The notes beneath the pieces were generated by a model. That model worked only from the letters and a program-made list of their open reading frames with translations. It made no database searches and was not told the DNA's origin. A program made the position numbers and the translations under genes. Shown piece by piece: positions 35,241-44,900 of a DNA stretch of 64,000 nt (position 1 is the first letter of the stretch; every line of letters starts with the position of its first letter). Source of the DNA: Thermoplasmata archaeon (lineage in GTDB: Archaea > Thermoplasmatota > Thermoplasmata > Lutacidiplasmatales > UBA184); assembly GCA_028864975.1 (NCBI GenBank), contig JAGWLG010000003.1, forward strand, positions 1 through 64,000. Direction: 5' to 3'.

Positions 35241-35744
35241 ATGGTCGAAGTGCGACGAGTGCGGCTCTCGGACACTTCCGCGTTGAAGGACCTCCGACTG
35301 GAAGCCCTCAGGACCGACCGAATGGCGTTCGGGAGCACGGTCGAGCGGGAGCAGGCTTTTCCCCCCGAGCGATGGAAGGAGCGTACGCGTCAGGGCTCGG
35401 TGGATGAGCGCTGGGCGACCTTCATCGCCGAGGAGGCGAACGGGACCCTCGTCGGGATGGTCACCGTCGGTGCGCCGAAGGAAGCGACCTCGTTCAACAT
35501 CTTCGGGATGTGGGTCCGTCCCTCGCATCGAGGACGGGGGCTGGGCGGCCGGCTCTTGGACGCGGCCCTCGAGTTCGCCGAGCGCGCCTCCCCGGGCGCG
35601 ACCGTGGAGCTCGAGGTCGTGAGGACGCAGGAAGCGGCGGTCCGAACCTACGAGAGCCGAGGGTTCCGTTTCACGGGCGCGACCGAGCCGCTGGGGCACA
35701 GCGCACCCGCGGTCTGCCACCTCATGATCCGACCGGGACGCTGA
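35241..35744 (+). CDS. GNAT N-acetyltransferase
   Basis: A 167-residue GNAT protein. It opens with VEVRRVRLSDTSALKDLRLEALRTD and has FGMWVRPSHRGRGLGGRLLDAAL as the acetyl-CoA loop and helix. TYESRGFRFTGATEPLGH is the last helix-strand, close to the common small-molecule or protein acetyltransferase group. The substrate is unknown. It starts 48 bases after the PCNA stop on the same strand and could be read from the PCNA promoter. Confidence 0.87.
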   Translation: MVEVRRVRLSDTSALKDLRLEALRTDRMAFGSTVEREQAFPPERWKERTRQGSVDERWATFIAEEANGTLVGMVTVGAPKEATSFNIFGMWVRPSHRGRGLGGRLLDAALEFAERASPGATVELEVVRTQEAAVRTYESRGFRFTGATEPLGHSAPAVCHLMIRPGR

Positions 35745-35784
35745 GCGCGCTCGATGGACAGCGCCGGCCGGGAGCGGCCGTTGC

Positions 35785-35792
35785 GTTATATC
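35785..35792 (+). promoter_or_regulatory. TATA box of the thiolase gene
   Basis: GTTATATC lies about 27 bases before the GTG at 35816, so the transcript would be practically leaderless. This fixes the GTG as the start, although the frame is open further upstream. Confidence 0.65.
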
Positions 35793-35815
35793 CCGGGAAC
35801 CAAGTCCCCCCACTC

Positions 35816-37006
35816 GTGCCTTCCTCCCCCCCTCGTATCGCGATCGTCGGCGCTGCCCGAACGCCGATCGGGAAGTTCGGCGGGGGCCTTTCGAAGGTCC
35901 CCTCCCCTAGGTTGGGGCAGATCGCTGTGAGGGAAGCGCTGCGCCGTGCGAGCGTTGCGCCGACGGAGGTGGACGACCTCCTCTTTGGTTGCTCGCTGGA
36001 GGCCGGCCTCGGGCAGAACCCCGCCCGCCAGGTGCTGCTGGGGTGCGACATCCCGGTGCACGTTGGGGCCACGACGATCAACAAGGTCTGCGGCTCGGGG
36101 ATGAAGAGCCTGATGTTCGGGGCGAGCGAGGTGCGAGCGGGGGACGCTTCCCTGGTGGTCGTCGGCGGGATGGAGAGCATGGACCTTGCTCCCTACCTCC
36201 TCCCGAAGGTCCGATGGGGGATGCGCTACGGGGAAGGGGCCCTCCTCGATGCGATGCTGACCGACTCCCTGCTCGATGCCTACGACCACGAGCACATGGG
36301 CATGACCGGGGAGGCGGTCGCCCGGAAGTTCAAGATCACCCGGGAAGAGGCCGACGCCTTCTCGCTCCGAAGCCACCAGAAGGCGATCGCGGCCTGGAAC
36401 GAGGGGCGGCTCCAGGAGGAGGTCGTCCCCGTCCCCGCCGAGGTGACCGGCGGCGCGGCGGTGGAGCGCGACGAAGGCCCTAGGGCCGACACCAGCCTCG
36501 AGAAGCTCGCGAAGCTCAAGCCCGCGTTCTCCCCGAAGGGCGTCCTCACGCCGGGGAACTCCTCCCAGATCTCGGACGGGGCCGCGGCGCTCGTGTTGGC
36601 CAGCGAGGAGAAGGTCGCGAAGCTCTCTCTGAAGCCCCTTGCGTGGATCCGTTCCTACCATGTGAGCGGGGTCCCCCCGCCACGGGTGATGGAGTCCCCG
36701 ATCCCGGCGGTGAAGGAGCACCTGAAGAAGGAGAAGCTCACGGTCGCGGACCTGGACCTCTTCGAGCACAACGAGGCCTTCTCCACGGCTTCCATTGCTG
36801 TGCAGAGGACCTTCCAGGTCCCGGAGGAGAAGTTCAACGTCAACGGGGGGGCCGTAGCCCTGGGACATCCCATCGGGTGTTCGGGGGCACGGATCGTGGT
36901 CACCCTGCTCCACGAGATGCTCCGCCGCAAGTCCCACCGAGGGCTCGCCACCCTGTGCATGGGCGGCGGGAACGGCACTTCTGTGATCCTTGAAAGCGCC
37001 TCGTAG
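35816..37006 (+). CDS. Acetyl-CoA C-acetyltransferase (thiolase II type)
   Basis: A 396-residue thiolase of the classical biosynthetic/degradative class, distinct from the SCP2-type copy at 17317. The active-site nucleophile is in INKVCGSGMKS (residue about 87), NEAFS holds the oxyanion-hole asparagine, and GHPIGCSGAR carries the general-base cysteine and the histidine. CMGGGNGTSVI is the C-terminal family signature. It condenses two acetyl-CoA to acetoacetyl-CoA or runs in reverse. It stands alone on its strand with its own promoter, so no partner such as a DUF35 protein is implied. Confidence 0.92.
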   Translation: MPSSPPRIAIVGAARTPIGKFGGGLSKVPSPRLGQIAVREALRRASVAPTEVDDLLFGCSLEAGLGQNPARQVLLGCDIPVHVGATTINKVCGSGMKSLMFGASEVRAGDASLVVVGGMESMDLAPYLLPKVRWGMRYGEGALLDAMLTDSLLDAYDHEHMGMTGEAVARKFKITREEADAFSLRSHQKAIAAWNEGRLQEEVVPVPAEVTGGAAVERDEGPRADTSLEKLAKLKPAFSPKGVLTPGNSSQISDGAAALVLASEEKVAKLSLKPLAWIRSYHVSGVPPPRVMESPIPAVKEHLKKEKLTVADLDLFEHNEAFSTASIAVQRTFQVPEEKFNVNGGAVALGHPIGCSGARIVVTLLHEMLRRKSHRGLATLCMGGGNGTSVILESAS

Positions 37007-37268
37007 GGTCCCAAGGGCGTCGCGGGGCCGCAGAGAACGACAGGAAGCGGCGATGCGACCGGTCCGCGACGAAGCGAGGCCAACCCTGAAACCTGGTACT
37101 TCCCCGGCCAACTCCGAACCGAGTTCCCCGCCGTCCCCCGATCCGCCGCTCCCGCCTCCTCCCTGAACGTCGAACCATCGCGTCCCCCCGGTGGACAGGG
37201 TCGCAGGTCCCGTGGGCGCCGGGGGAGGGACCTCCGCGGGAGTCTGCTGCCAGGCTTTAGCGCGATTT

Positions 37269-37727
37269 CTATAGTTCGTCGTCAGGGCCCTCCTCGGACC
37301 ATTCCGGGGGGGGCGGCGGGCGCGGGGCGAGCCCCTGAGCGCGGGGGGCGGGACCCACCCCCATCTCGAGAAGCTCGCGGGCGCTCAGGCGGATGAGATA
37401 GGCACCCGAGGCGAACCGCCGGATGAACCGCCGCTGGGGATCGCCCTCGAGCGCGAGGGTGTAGCCTCCGGTGCGTTCACGTGAACGGGTCCAGGCGAGA
37501 CCTGTGGTGCTCCAGCGCTCCAGGACCCCTCGAAGGAAGGTCTCGAGCCCTTCCCCCGGACCCTTGCTGAGCAGCGCGCAACGGTTCACACCGTCCCCGT
37601 CCGGCTCGAGGAAGGTGACGGACGCCCACCTCGACGGGGGGGAAACGGGAGCCGTGGGGCGGATCCGGACCCGGGGGCTCTGAGCGACCACGGTCCAGGC
37701 GACGGTAGGTGGGGCCCCGCCGGTCAT
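37269..37727 (-). CDS. Hypothetical protein
   Basis: A 152-residue soluble protein from the ATG at 37727. It has a beta-rich first half (RWASVTFLEPDGDGVNRCALLSKG), a central helix (LETFLRGVLERWSTTGLAW) and a proline-rich acidic C-terminus. I do not recognise a family and see no catalytic motif. The ATG overlaps the stop of the preceding small gene by four bases (ATGA), so the two are a coupled pair. Confidence 0.6.
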   Translation of the reverse strand: MTGGAPPTVAWTVVAQSPRVRIRPTAPVSPPSRWASVTFLEPDGDGVNRCALLSKGPGEGLETFLRGVLERWSTTGLAWTRSRERTGGYTLALEGDPQRRFIRRFASGAYLIRLSARELLEMGVGPAPRAQGLAPRPPPPPEWSEEGPDDEL

Positions 37728-38119
37728 GGTGCCTGCCTCCCTCGACCTCCAAGGTCCCCCGAGCGCTCGACAGCGTTCGCGAGGGCGAGGCGCACGAGAC
37801 CCAGGGTCCGCATGTACGCAGGGAGGACCTTCCCGTCGACCGCGCCCGCCCTCCATGTCCGGACCATGTGGTCCAACTGCTCATGGAGGAATGGAGAGAC
37901 CGTCCTCGCCCGGCAGACGGAGGTCTCGGGGTCCTCCCCATCCATCGGGCGAGAGCAGGTCGGGCAGAGGACCTGGAAGGCGACCTGGGGGACCGCGGGT
38001 CGAGAGGTCTCACGCTCCTCCGGTCGGGTCCCGTAGTGGGCCGCGTGCATGTTGCGAAACTTCCGCAGCCGCTCCGACTGCGATTCCCGGTCCGGGGGGG
38101 ACCGGATCCAGAACGACAT
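37724..38119 (-). CDS. Hypothetical protein with a cysteine pair
   Basis: A 131-residue protein from the ATG at 38119. Residues about 35-60 carry VLCPTCSRPMDG followed by one more cysteine, suggestive of a partial metal-binding site. The rest is helical (EQLDHMVRTWRAGAVDG, then LGLVRLALANAVE). No family is recognised. It is coupled by a four-base overlap to the gene below and divergent from the STAND ATPase gene, with 283 bases between them in which I see no clear promoter. Confidence 0.6.
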   Translation of the reverse strand: MSFWIRSPPDRESQSERLRKFRNMHAAHYGTRPEERETSRPAVPQVAFQVLCPTCSRPMDGEDPETSVCRARTVSPFLHEQLDHMVRTWRAGAVDGKVLPAYMRTLGLVRLALANAVERSGDLGGRGRQAP

Positions 38120-38402
38120 GCTACTCCCCTCCCCAGGGGTAGTTCGGGGATGGGGGTCCCCGCGGAGCTCGGACCTCCTCCGCGCAGGGACCGTCCAGGG
38201 GCTCCCTGGCGGCGTGGTCGTCGAGCTTGGTTCCGCATGTCGCGTTCGTCGCGCTCCACATGCGGAGGGACTTCTCGAGGCGGGGGATAAGCCGCGCCCG
38301 CAGGTATGCACGCGGGCGGTGTTCGGCGGGCGCGCCAAGGTCTAATTACGGGGCTTCCGAATACCATCGCCAGGGGAACGCACCCCGGAGAGGGGCGAGC
38401 GG

Positions 38403-41400
38403 ATGGGCGAAGGGCCGAGGGTGCGAGGCGCGACACCGGGCCTCCCCCTCGTCGGAAGACGGGAGGAGAGGGAACGGCTCACGGAGGCCCTGAGCTCGGC
38501 GAAGGAAGGTCTGGGGGGAGTTCTGGCCGTCGGGGGCCCTGCCGGGATTGGGAAGACCCGGCTACTGCGCTGGATGGAAGGGGAGGCGAGCCGGCTCGGT
38601 TTCGAGGTTCTCTGGGGGTACGGCATGCAGGAGTCGCCCGTGCCGCTGTTCCCCCTGGACCAGATGTTCCAGCGAGGAGGGAACGACCGGGCCCTGCCGC
38701 TTGAGGGAAGCTCGAGGAGCCCTCCCGCGGAGGCGGAACCTCTCCCCCTTGCGGCCCCTTTGGCGTTCTCGGCATCGCCGGCCGACCTGGCCTGGGGGGC
38801 GGCCACATGGGTGGGGCTCGCCGCGGTCGGTGCGGGGGGTACGGCACGACCCCACGACGACCCTTCGGCCGAGCCCTACACGAGCCGCGTGCTCCGCTAC
38901 TTGGAACGCCTCCAACGGGAAAGCCCGCAGCGACCCATGCTGCTGCTCCTGGACGACATGCAGTGGGCCGATGCGGAGACCCTCGTCGCCTTCCAGTTCC
39001 TGGGACGCAGCCTGAGGAAGCTCTCGGTCCTGCTCGTGGCGGCCTACCGCGATGACGAGGCGGCTCCGCCGGGGACCGACGGGGTCGCCCTGGTGGACGT
39101 GCTGGACCGGCTGGAGCGCGAGGGCCATCTGCGCCCCCTGGCCTTGAAGGGGCTCACGTTCTCGGAAGGGCGGAAGCTTGTCGAGGACCTCGTCGGGAGA
39201 CCGCTCGCGGACTCGCAACGGGGGGCCCTGCAGCTCCTGATGCGCCGTTCCAACGGCAATCCCTACTTCCTGCTGGAGATGGTACGTTCGCTCCAATCGG
39301 AAGGCCGGGTGCGGGTCCAAGGGCCCAAGGCGCTTCTCCGCCTCCCCGCCACGACGGACGAGGACGCCGCGGGGACGCCACGCCCGGACAGCGTTCCCCC
39401 CGCGATCGCGAGGCTCCTCCGCTCCCGTCTCGCCTCCGAGCGGCCGGAGCTCCGGGAGGTCATCGATGCGGCGGCCGTCCTGGGTTCGGAGTTCGAGGTC
39501 GCGCCGCTCGCTCATGGTCTTGGGACGAGCCGCGAGTCGGTGGGCACGGTTCTCCTCCAGCTCCATCGCGCCGGGCGCCTCGTGCTGCAGCGACCCGGCG
39601 ACCCCGATAGGTACGCGTTCCAGCACGCTCTGCTCTGGGAGGTGAGCCGTGACGAAGTTCCCTCGGACCGGGCACGCGCGCTCTCCCGCGCGTACGCTGA
39701 CTGGTGGGCGCAGTTCCGCAGCCGTGAGCTCGAGACCATCGCCCGGCTCTACCACGCCGCGGGGGAGCGGACGCCCGGGCTCCCTTGGATCGAGCGGGCG
39801 CTGCGACGTTCGTTCGACGCGGGGACGATGGAGACGACACGTCGGCTCCTCCGTTGGGCCCAGGACCTCTTTCGTGGGGATCCCCAGGGGACCGACGGGT
39901 ACGCTCGGCTCGTCCTCGCGACCGTCCGCCAGCTCTACTTCCGTGGCTCCCTCTGGCAGTGCAGCGACCTCCTCAAGGGCGTGCTCGCCACCGAGCTCTC
40001 GGGCGAGCTTCGCCTCTGGGCCGAGCGATACCTCTCCGAGGCCATCCAGACGACCGACTTCCACGAGGCCCGACGTATCTTGGAGGAGCTCCAGGAAGCT
40101 CAGCTCCGGTCCCCGGAACGCTTCTCCCGTGAGCTCGAGGCCGAGGTCCGGCTCGTGGAAGCGAGCCTCCTCTACCATGAGGACCGCCTGGAGGAAGCCT
40201 CGGCGGCCGCCGAAGCGGCGCTCGAGCGGTTGGGGACCCGGGGAGATGCCTTCCACCGCGCCAAGGCCCTGGAGCACCTCGCGAAGGCCGACATCTACCG
40301 CGGCCGCTACGCGGAAGGGCAGCGACGGCTCGACCAGGCGATCACGCTCGCGGCCGAGTCGGCGGTGCCGCAGTTGCGGATCCGTCTCGCCGGGACCCAG
40401 GGGTCGTTCTTCATGCGGGAGGGGCGGCTCGTGGAGGCGCAGAACGCTTTCGAGCTTCAAGTGGCCCAAGCCCGCGTGCTGGGCCATCTGCCATCCCTCG
40501 TGCAGGCGCTCAACAGCCTCTCCCACGTCCTGGAGAACCGGGCCGACTGGGATGGGGCCTGGAAGGCCGCGGAGGAGGCCCGGCAGCTCGCCGAGCGGCT
40601 CGGCCTCACCCGAGCGGGGGTGGAGGCCCGGGCGAGCCAGGCCGTCGTGCTCGTCGAGATGGGGCGGTGGAGCGAGGCCCTGCCCCGTCTCTCGGACGTC
40701 CGGGACCGAGCGAGCCAGGTCGGCGTCCCCCAGTACGTCACGATCGCGGACCTCCTCGCGCTCGAGGCCCGCGGTGCTCTGGGTGAGGCCAAGGGAGCGT
40801 TGCAGGAGCTCGCGGCCCGAGAGCCCTCGGTCGACCTGACGCTCCCCGACAACCGTGCCCTTTTCCTTCGGATCCGAGGGTTCCTGAGGGTCCAAGTGGG
40901 GGACCGCGAGGGCTCGGAGGAGGACCTCAAGGAAGCTCTCGAGATCTCGGAGCGGGTCCCCCTCAGGATCTCGAGGGCGGGCACGCTCGACGTGATGGTC
41001 CAATGGCAGAGCCGGTTCGGCGATGCGAGGTCCCTGGTGGAGGCACGCGAAAGGGCGGACCGTGCCTTCGCCGAGATCGGGAGCCGCAGGGTCGACCGTT
41101 TCAGCGCCGCCGGCGGGCCACCGCCCGGCCGACACCCGCTCACGCGGCCCGGCCCTTGGGGGGCCCGTGCACGAACGCGAGCGGAGGCTCCGCCCACTCC
41201 CACGCTTTCGACCGCGGCCCCGCTATCTCACCGGATCCTGCAACACCTGGCCGGTCAGGGGGCATGGGCCGGGGCGATCGAGCATGCCCCCCGGGTCCCG
41301 CCGTCGATCACCCAGGAGGGGTTCGGCCAAGCGCTGGGAGTGTCCCAGGGCAGCTTCGCGAAGGCCTTGGTCCGCCTGGAGGAGCGAGGGCTCGTACGCC

Positions 41401-41528
41401 ATCTCTCGGCCCACGTGGAAGGGGGAGGTCGTCGGAGGCTGGCCTACTACCTCACGCCGCAGGGGGAGAGCGTCGCTCGAGAGATCCAGCCCGACCTCTC
41501 CGAGGTGCGGGCATCGCTCCCCCGATAG
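38403..41528 (+). CDS. STAND-type AAA ATPase with TPR region and C-terminal winged helix
   Basis: A 1041-residue predicted signal-transducing ATPase. Walker A is GPAGIGKT (45-52). The Walker B region is MLLLLDDMQWAD (about 179-190), with the DDMQWAD form typical of the BREX/LuxR-linked AAA_16 group. Two regulatory helical regions precede a long run of TPR-like helices (about 450-880). After a proline-rich linker, residues about 945-1041 form a MarR-like winged helix (ITQEGFGQALGVSQGSFAKALVRLEERGLV). This resembles bacterial MalT/AfsR regulators, but the DNA-binding domain is at the other end from AfsR and of MarR rather than LuxR type. The target and ligand are unknown. Confidence 0.85.
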   Translation: MGEGPRVRGATPGLPLVGRREERERLTEALSSAKEGLGGVLAVGGPAGIGKTRLLRWMEGEASRLGFEVLWGYGMQESPVPLFPLDQMFQRGGNDRALPLEGSSRSPPAEAEPLPLAAPLAFSASPADLAWGAATWVGLAAVGAGGTARPHDDPSAEPYTSRVLRYLERLQRESPQRPMLLLLDDMQWADAETLVAFQFLGRSLRKLSVLLVAAYRDDEAAPPGTDGVALVDVLDRLEREGHLRPLALKGLTFSEGRKLVEDLVGRPLADSQRGALQLLMRRSNGNPYFLLEMVRSLQSEGRVRVQGPKALLRLPATTDEDAAGTPRPDSVPPAIARLLRSRLASERPELREVIDAAAVLGSEFEVAPLAHGLGTSRESVGTVLLQLHRAGRLVLQRPGDPDRYAFQHALLWEVSRDEVPSDRARALSRAYADWWAQFRSRELETIARLYHAAGERTPGLPWIERALRRSFDAGTMETTRRLLRWAQDLFRGDPQGTDGYARLVLATVRQLYFRGSLWQCSDLLKGVLATELSGELRLWAERYLSEAIQTTDFHEARRILEELQEAQLRSPERFSRELEAEVRLVEASLLYHEDRLEEASAAAEAALERLGTRGDAFHRAKALEHLAKADIYRGRYAEGQRRLDQAITLAAESAVPQLRIRLAGTQGSFFMREGRLVEAQNAFELQVAQARVLGHLPSLVQALNSLSHVLENRADWDGAWKAAEEARQLAERLGLTRAGVEARASQAVVLVEMGRWSEALPRLSDVRDRASQVGVPQYVTIADLLALEARGALGEAKGALQELAAREPSVDLTLPDNRALFLRIRGFLRVQVGDREGSEEDLKEALEISERVPLRISRAGTLDVMVQWQSRFGDARSLVEARERADRAFAEIGSRRVDRFSAAGGPPPGRHPLTRPGPWGARARTRAEAPPTPTLSTAAPLSHRILQHLAGQGAWAGAIEHAPRVPPSITQEGFGQALGVSQGSFAKALVRLEERGLVRHLSAHVEGGGRRRLAYYLTPQGESVAREIQPDLSEVRASLPR

Positions 41529-41997
41529 CTGGGGTCGGGCCCTGGAAACCTCCGACGGACCTTCCCTCCGACGAGGCTCCCGCCCCCCGTGAGGCCGCAT
41601 ATCTGCGGTCTCCGTTGAACTCCCGCTCCGCCGTTGGGAGGACCGATGATGTGGTCGGCAGGAGACGCTTTCGCCACCGACGGTCCTCACGTTCCCGACG
41701 GCGCTCCCGAGGGCGCGGGCTCTCCCAAGGAGGCGGCAGGTGCCAAATACCGGGTCAGCGGTTCCTATACGGGGGTGGGAAGCCTGCACTCGTGTGCGCG
41801 TGCGCCCGACCTGCGGGTGCACTTCGCCCAACCCCACCGAAGGAAGGACCGCGAAATCTCTTGGCGCCGCGTGAACCGGTGCTACGTGAGACCGGGATCC
41901 CGAAGCCGAGCTCGGGAAGGTCCCCACCGCGTCGGAACGGACCCTCCGGCGCGAGCGCCCTCGTGAAGTCCCACTCACATCGTTCCAGGGTGAGAAC
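41529..41997. other. Intergenic region, 469 bases
   Basis: This lies between the ATPase and the Kelch/Ig surface protein, both on the plus strand. I see no convincing gene or RNA. A plus-strand open frame at 41634-41966 has no recognisable content. No strong TATA box stands about 30 bases before 41998. The best AT-rich spots (about 41744 and 41860) are too far away for a short leader. Confidence 0.45.
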
Positions 41998-44900
41998 ATG
42001 AGCAGACCGAGTCCGTGTGCAGCCTTCGAGGGGTCGATCCGATCGTCAGGTCCGAGAAGGGGGGCGACCGAGCGGTCGCCCGGCATGATCCTCGCCCTGG
42101 GACTGGCGCTCCTTCCCCTTCTCGGCCAACCGCTCTTCCCTGCCGCTCAGTCCCCGCCTGCGGAGGTGGCCCATGACCTGCCCACGGTAGGGTCGGACCC
42201 ACCCTCCGCTAGGGCGGCAGCGCAGGGGTCCACGGTTCCGTCCCTCCCGAGCGGCCCAGGGTCCGAGGTGGGGCCAGGGAACGGTACGCAGCGCAACCTC
42301 GCCCCCGGAGGGAACATGGGGGGAGAAGGTCGCGGGACCTCCCCGCTCGTTCCGGGAGCGACCCCGATCTCGGCGAAGGCCCCTCCCGCCCGGTCTTCTC
42401 CGAAGGCGGGGACCGTGCGAGGCCCGCTGACCGTGCCGGACGGGGCCTCGCTCCTCGCCCAGGCCGAGAGCTCTCTGGGCGGGGGCGCAGGCCCGGCCCA
42501 AGGTCAGACCCTCTCCTGCGAGCCCGTCCACGTCGGAGGGAGCGCAGCCTGCTCCTCCTCCCGAGCCGTCCTCTCCCCCAAGCTCCCCGACGGCGCGAGC
42601 ACCCCCTCCTGGACCGAGACCGTGGTGCCGCCTCAGCGCAGCGGCGCGGCGATGGTGTACGACGCGGCCGACGGTTACGTCCTGCTCTACGGCGGGTCGA
42701 ACGCCCAGTCCTCGACCTTGACCGACACCTGGAAGTTCCTGGGCGGGGTCTGGACCCCCCTGTCCCCCTCGACCTACCCCTCTGCGAGGACGGAGGAGAG
42801 CATGACCTATGACAGTGTGGACGGGTACGTCCTGCTGTTCGGGGGGCTCTACGGGAGCTCGACCTACCTCGGGGATACGTGGAAGTTCGTGGGAGGCAGC
42901 TGGACGCAGTTGTGCTCGAGCTGCACCATCACCGCGAGGGAGGGAGCGGCGATGGCGAACGACACGGCCGATGGCTATGTCGTGCTCTTTGGGGGATACA
43001 ACGGGGGATACCTCGCGGACACCTGGAAGTTCACTGGGGTTTCCTGGACGGCGCTCTCGCCACCGACCTCGCCCCCGGCCCGGGCGTACGCCGCCATCAC
43101 CTACGATGAGGGCGACAAGTACGTGGTCGCGTACGGAGGGTACGGCCCAAGTCTCCTCGGTGACACCTGGGAGTTCTTCGGGGGTTCCTGGACGGAGATC
43201 TGCAGCGGCCTGACCTGCCCGCTCACGGCGCGCGCCGCTCCCGGCATGGCGTACGATGAGGTCGATCGCCATGTGGTACTGTTCGGGGGCTCACGGGGAG
43301 GCGCGATCTCCGAGACCTGGACGTATGCGGCGGGGACCTGGACCCAGATCTCTCCTGCGACACCGCCCCCGCCCCGGTACCAGATGGGAGCCGCCTACGA
43401 CGCCCAGGACGGCTACGTCCTGCTGTTCGCTGGTGGGGGTCCCCCGGGCTACTTGGGGGACACTTGGACGTTCGCCTCCGGGAGCTGGACGACGCTCCCG
43501 GCCGAGAGTTCCCCTTCGCAGCGCCAGGACGCGAGCTTGACGTACGACGCGGCGGACGGGTACGTCCTGCTCTTCGGGGGGTACACCCGCGTGGACGGCA
43601 TGGGAGGATACAACTTCGTTCTGAGCGACACCTGGAAGTTCGTCGCCGGGGGATGGACCGAGCTCTACCCCACGAGCTGGCCGGCGGGGCGTTGGGGCGC
43701 CGCCATGGCGTACGATGCGGCGGATGGATACGTGGTCCTGTACGGGGGTTACAACAGCAGCGGCCTCGGAATGTACTACGATGACACCTGGAAGTACCTC
43801 GCGGGATCCTGGACCCAGCTCTGCCTAGGCTGCGGACCCCGTGACGAGTACAGCTCGTTCACGTTCGATACCATCGACAACTACCTGGTGGCGTTCGGTG
43901 GCACCACGGGGGGACCCCTCCAGGGGACCTGGAAGTTCTCGGGGGGTGTGTGGAGCACGCTCGGCCCTGCATCCTCCCCTACAGCCCGCTGGGGGGCGGC
44001 GATGGCCTACGACCCCGTGGACCACTACGTCCTCCTTTTCGGAGGGTACGATGGCACCACCTACGACGGTGACACCTGGAAGTTCCTCGGTGGGCAGTGG
44101 ACCTCGCTCGGGCCTTCCCCGGTCCCCTCCGCGCGTCAAGGAGCGAGCATGGTCGGCGATCCGGCCGATGAGTACGTGGTGCTCTTCGGGGGGACGACAG
44201 GCGCGGGACCTCTCAGCGACACCTGGAAGTGGGCCGGGAACGCCTGGACCGCCTGGTCGCCCTCCACCTCCCCGCCTCCGCGGTTCAACGGCGCGATCGC
44301 CGACGATGTGGCGGACGGGTACGTCGTACTCTTCTCGGGGGACGACGGGACGACCCTGGGTGACACGTGGGAGCTCACCCTCCCGCCGCCCACCGTCTCG
44401 GCGCCTACGCCCAGCCAGGCCGCGGCGGACGTGGGCCAGACCTTCTCCTTCAGCGCGACAGCGAACGGCGGGACGGGGACCTACCCCACCTACACGTGGA
44501 CCCAATCCTCGGTGAACCTTGGCTGCACGCTCGTTAGCGCGCCCTCCATATCATGCACGCCCACCGTCGTCGGCACCTCCTACACCGTCTCGGTCTCCGT
44601 GACCGACTCCGCCGGACGCAGCTCGAGCGTTGCGACCTCGGCCGCTTACACCGTGGACGCCGACCCGACAGTGAGCGTTCCGACAGGAAGCCCCTCCTCG
44701 GGGGGGATCGACAGCGGCGAGACCGTCACCTTCAGCGCCACCTCCACCCCCGGATCGGGCGGGGACACCTATGTCTGGAACAATCTGCCTACGGGGTGTC
44801 TTTCCTCGAGCACGCTCTCGCTGCCCTGCGATCCCGGCACCATGGCCGCGAACGCCACGTTCCTAGTCTCCGTCACGATCAAGGACTCGAACGGCTTCTC

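Noticed and set aside
41634..41966. Plus-strand open frame before the Kelch/Ig gene
   Set aside because: It has no domain, composition or coupling evidence, and its residues look like chance translation of GC-rich DNA.
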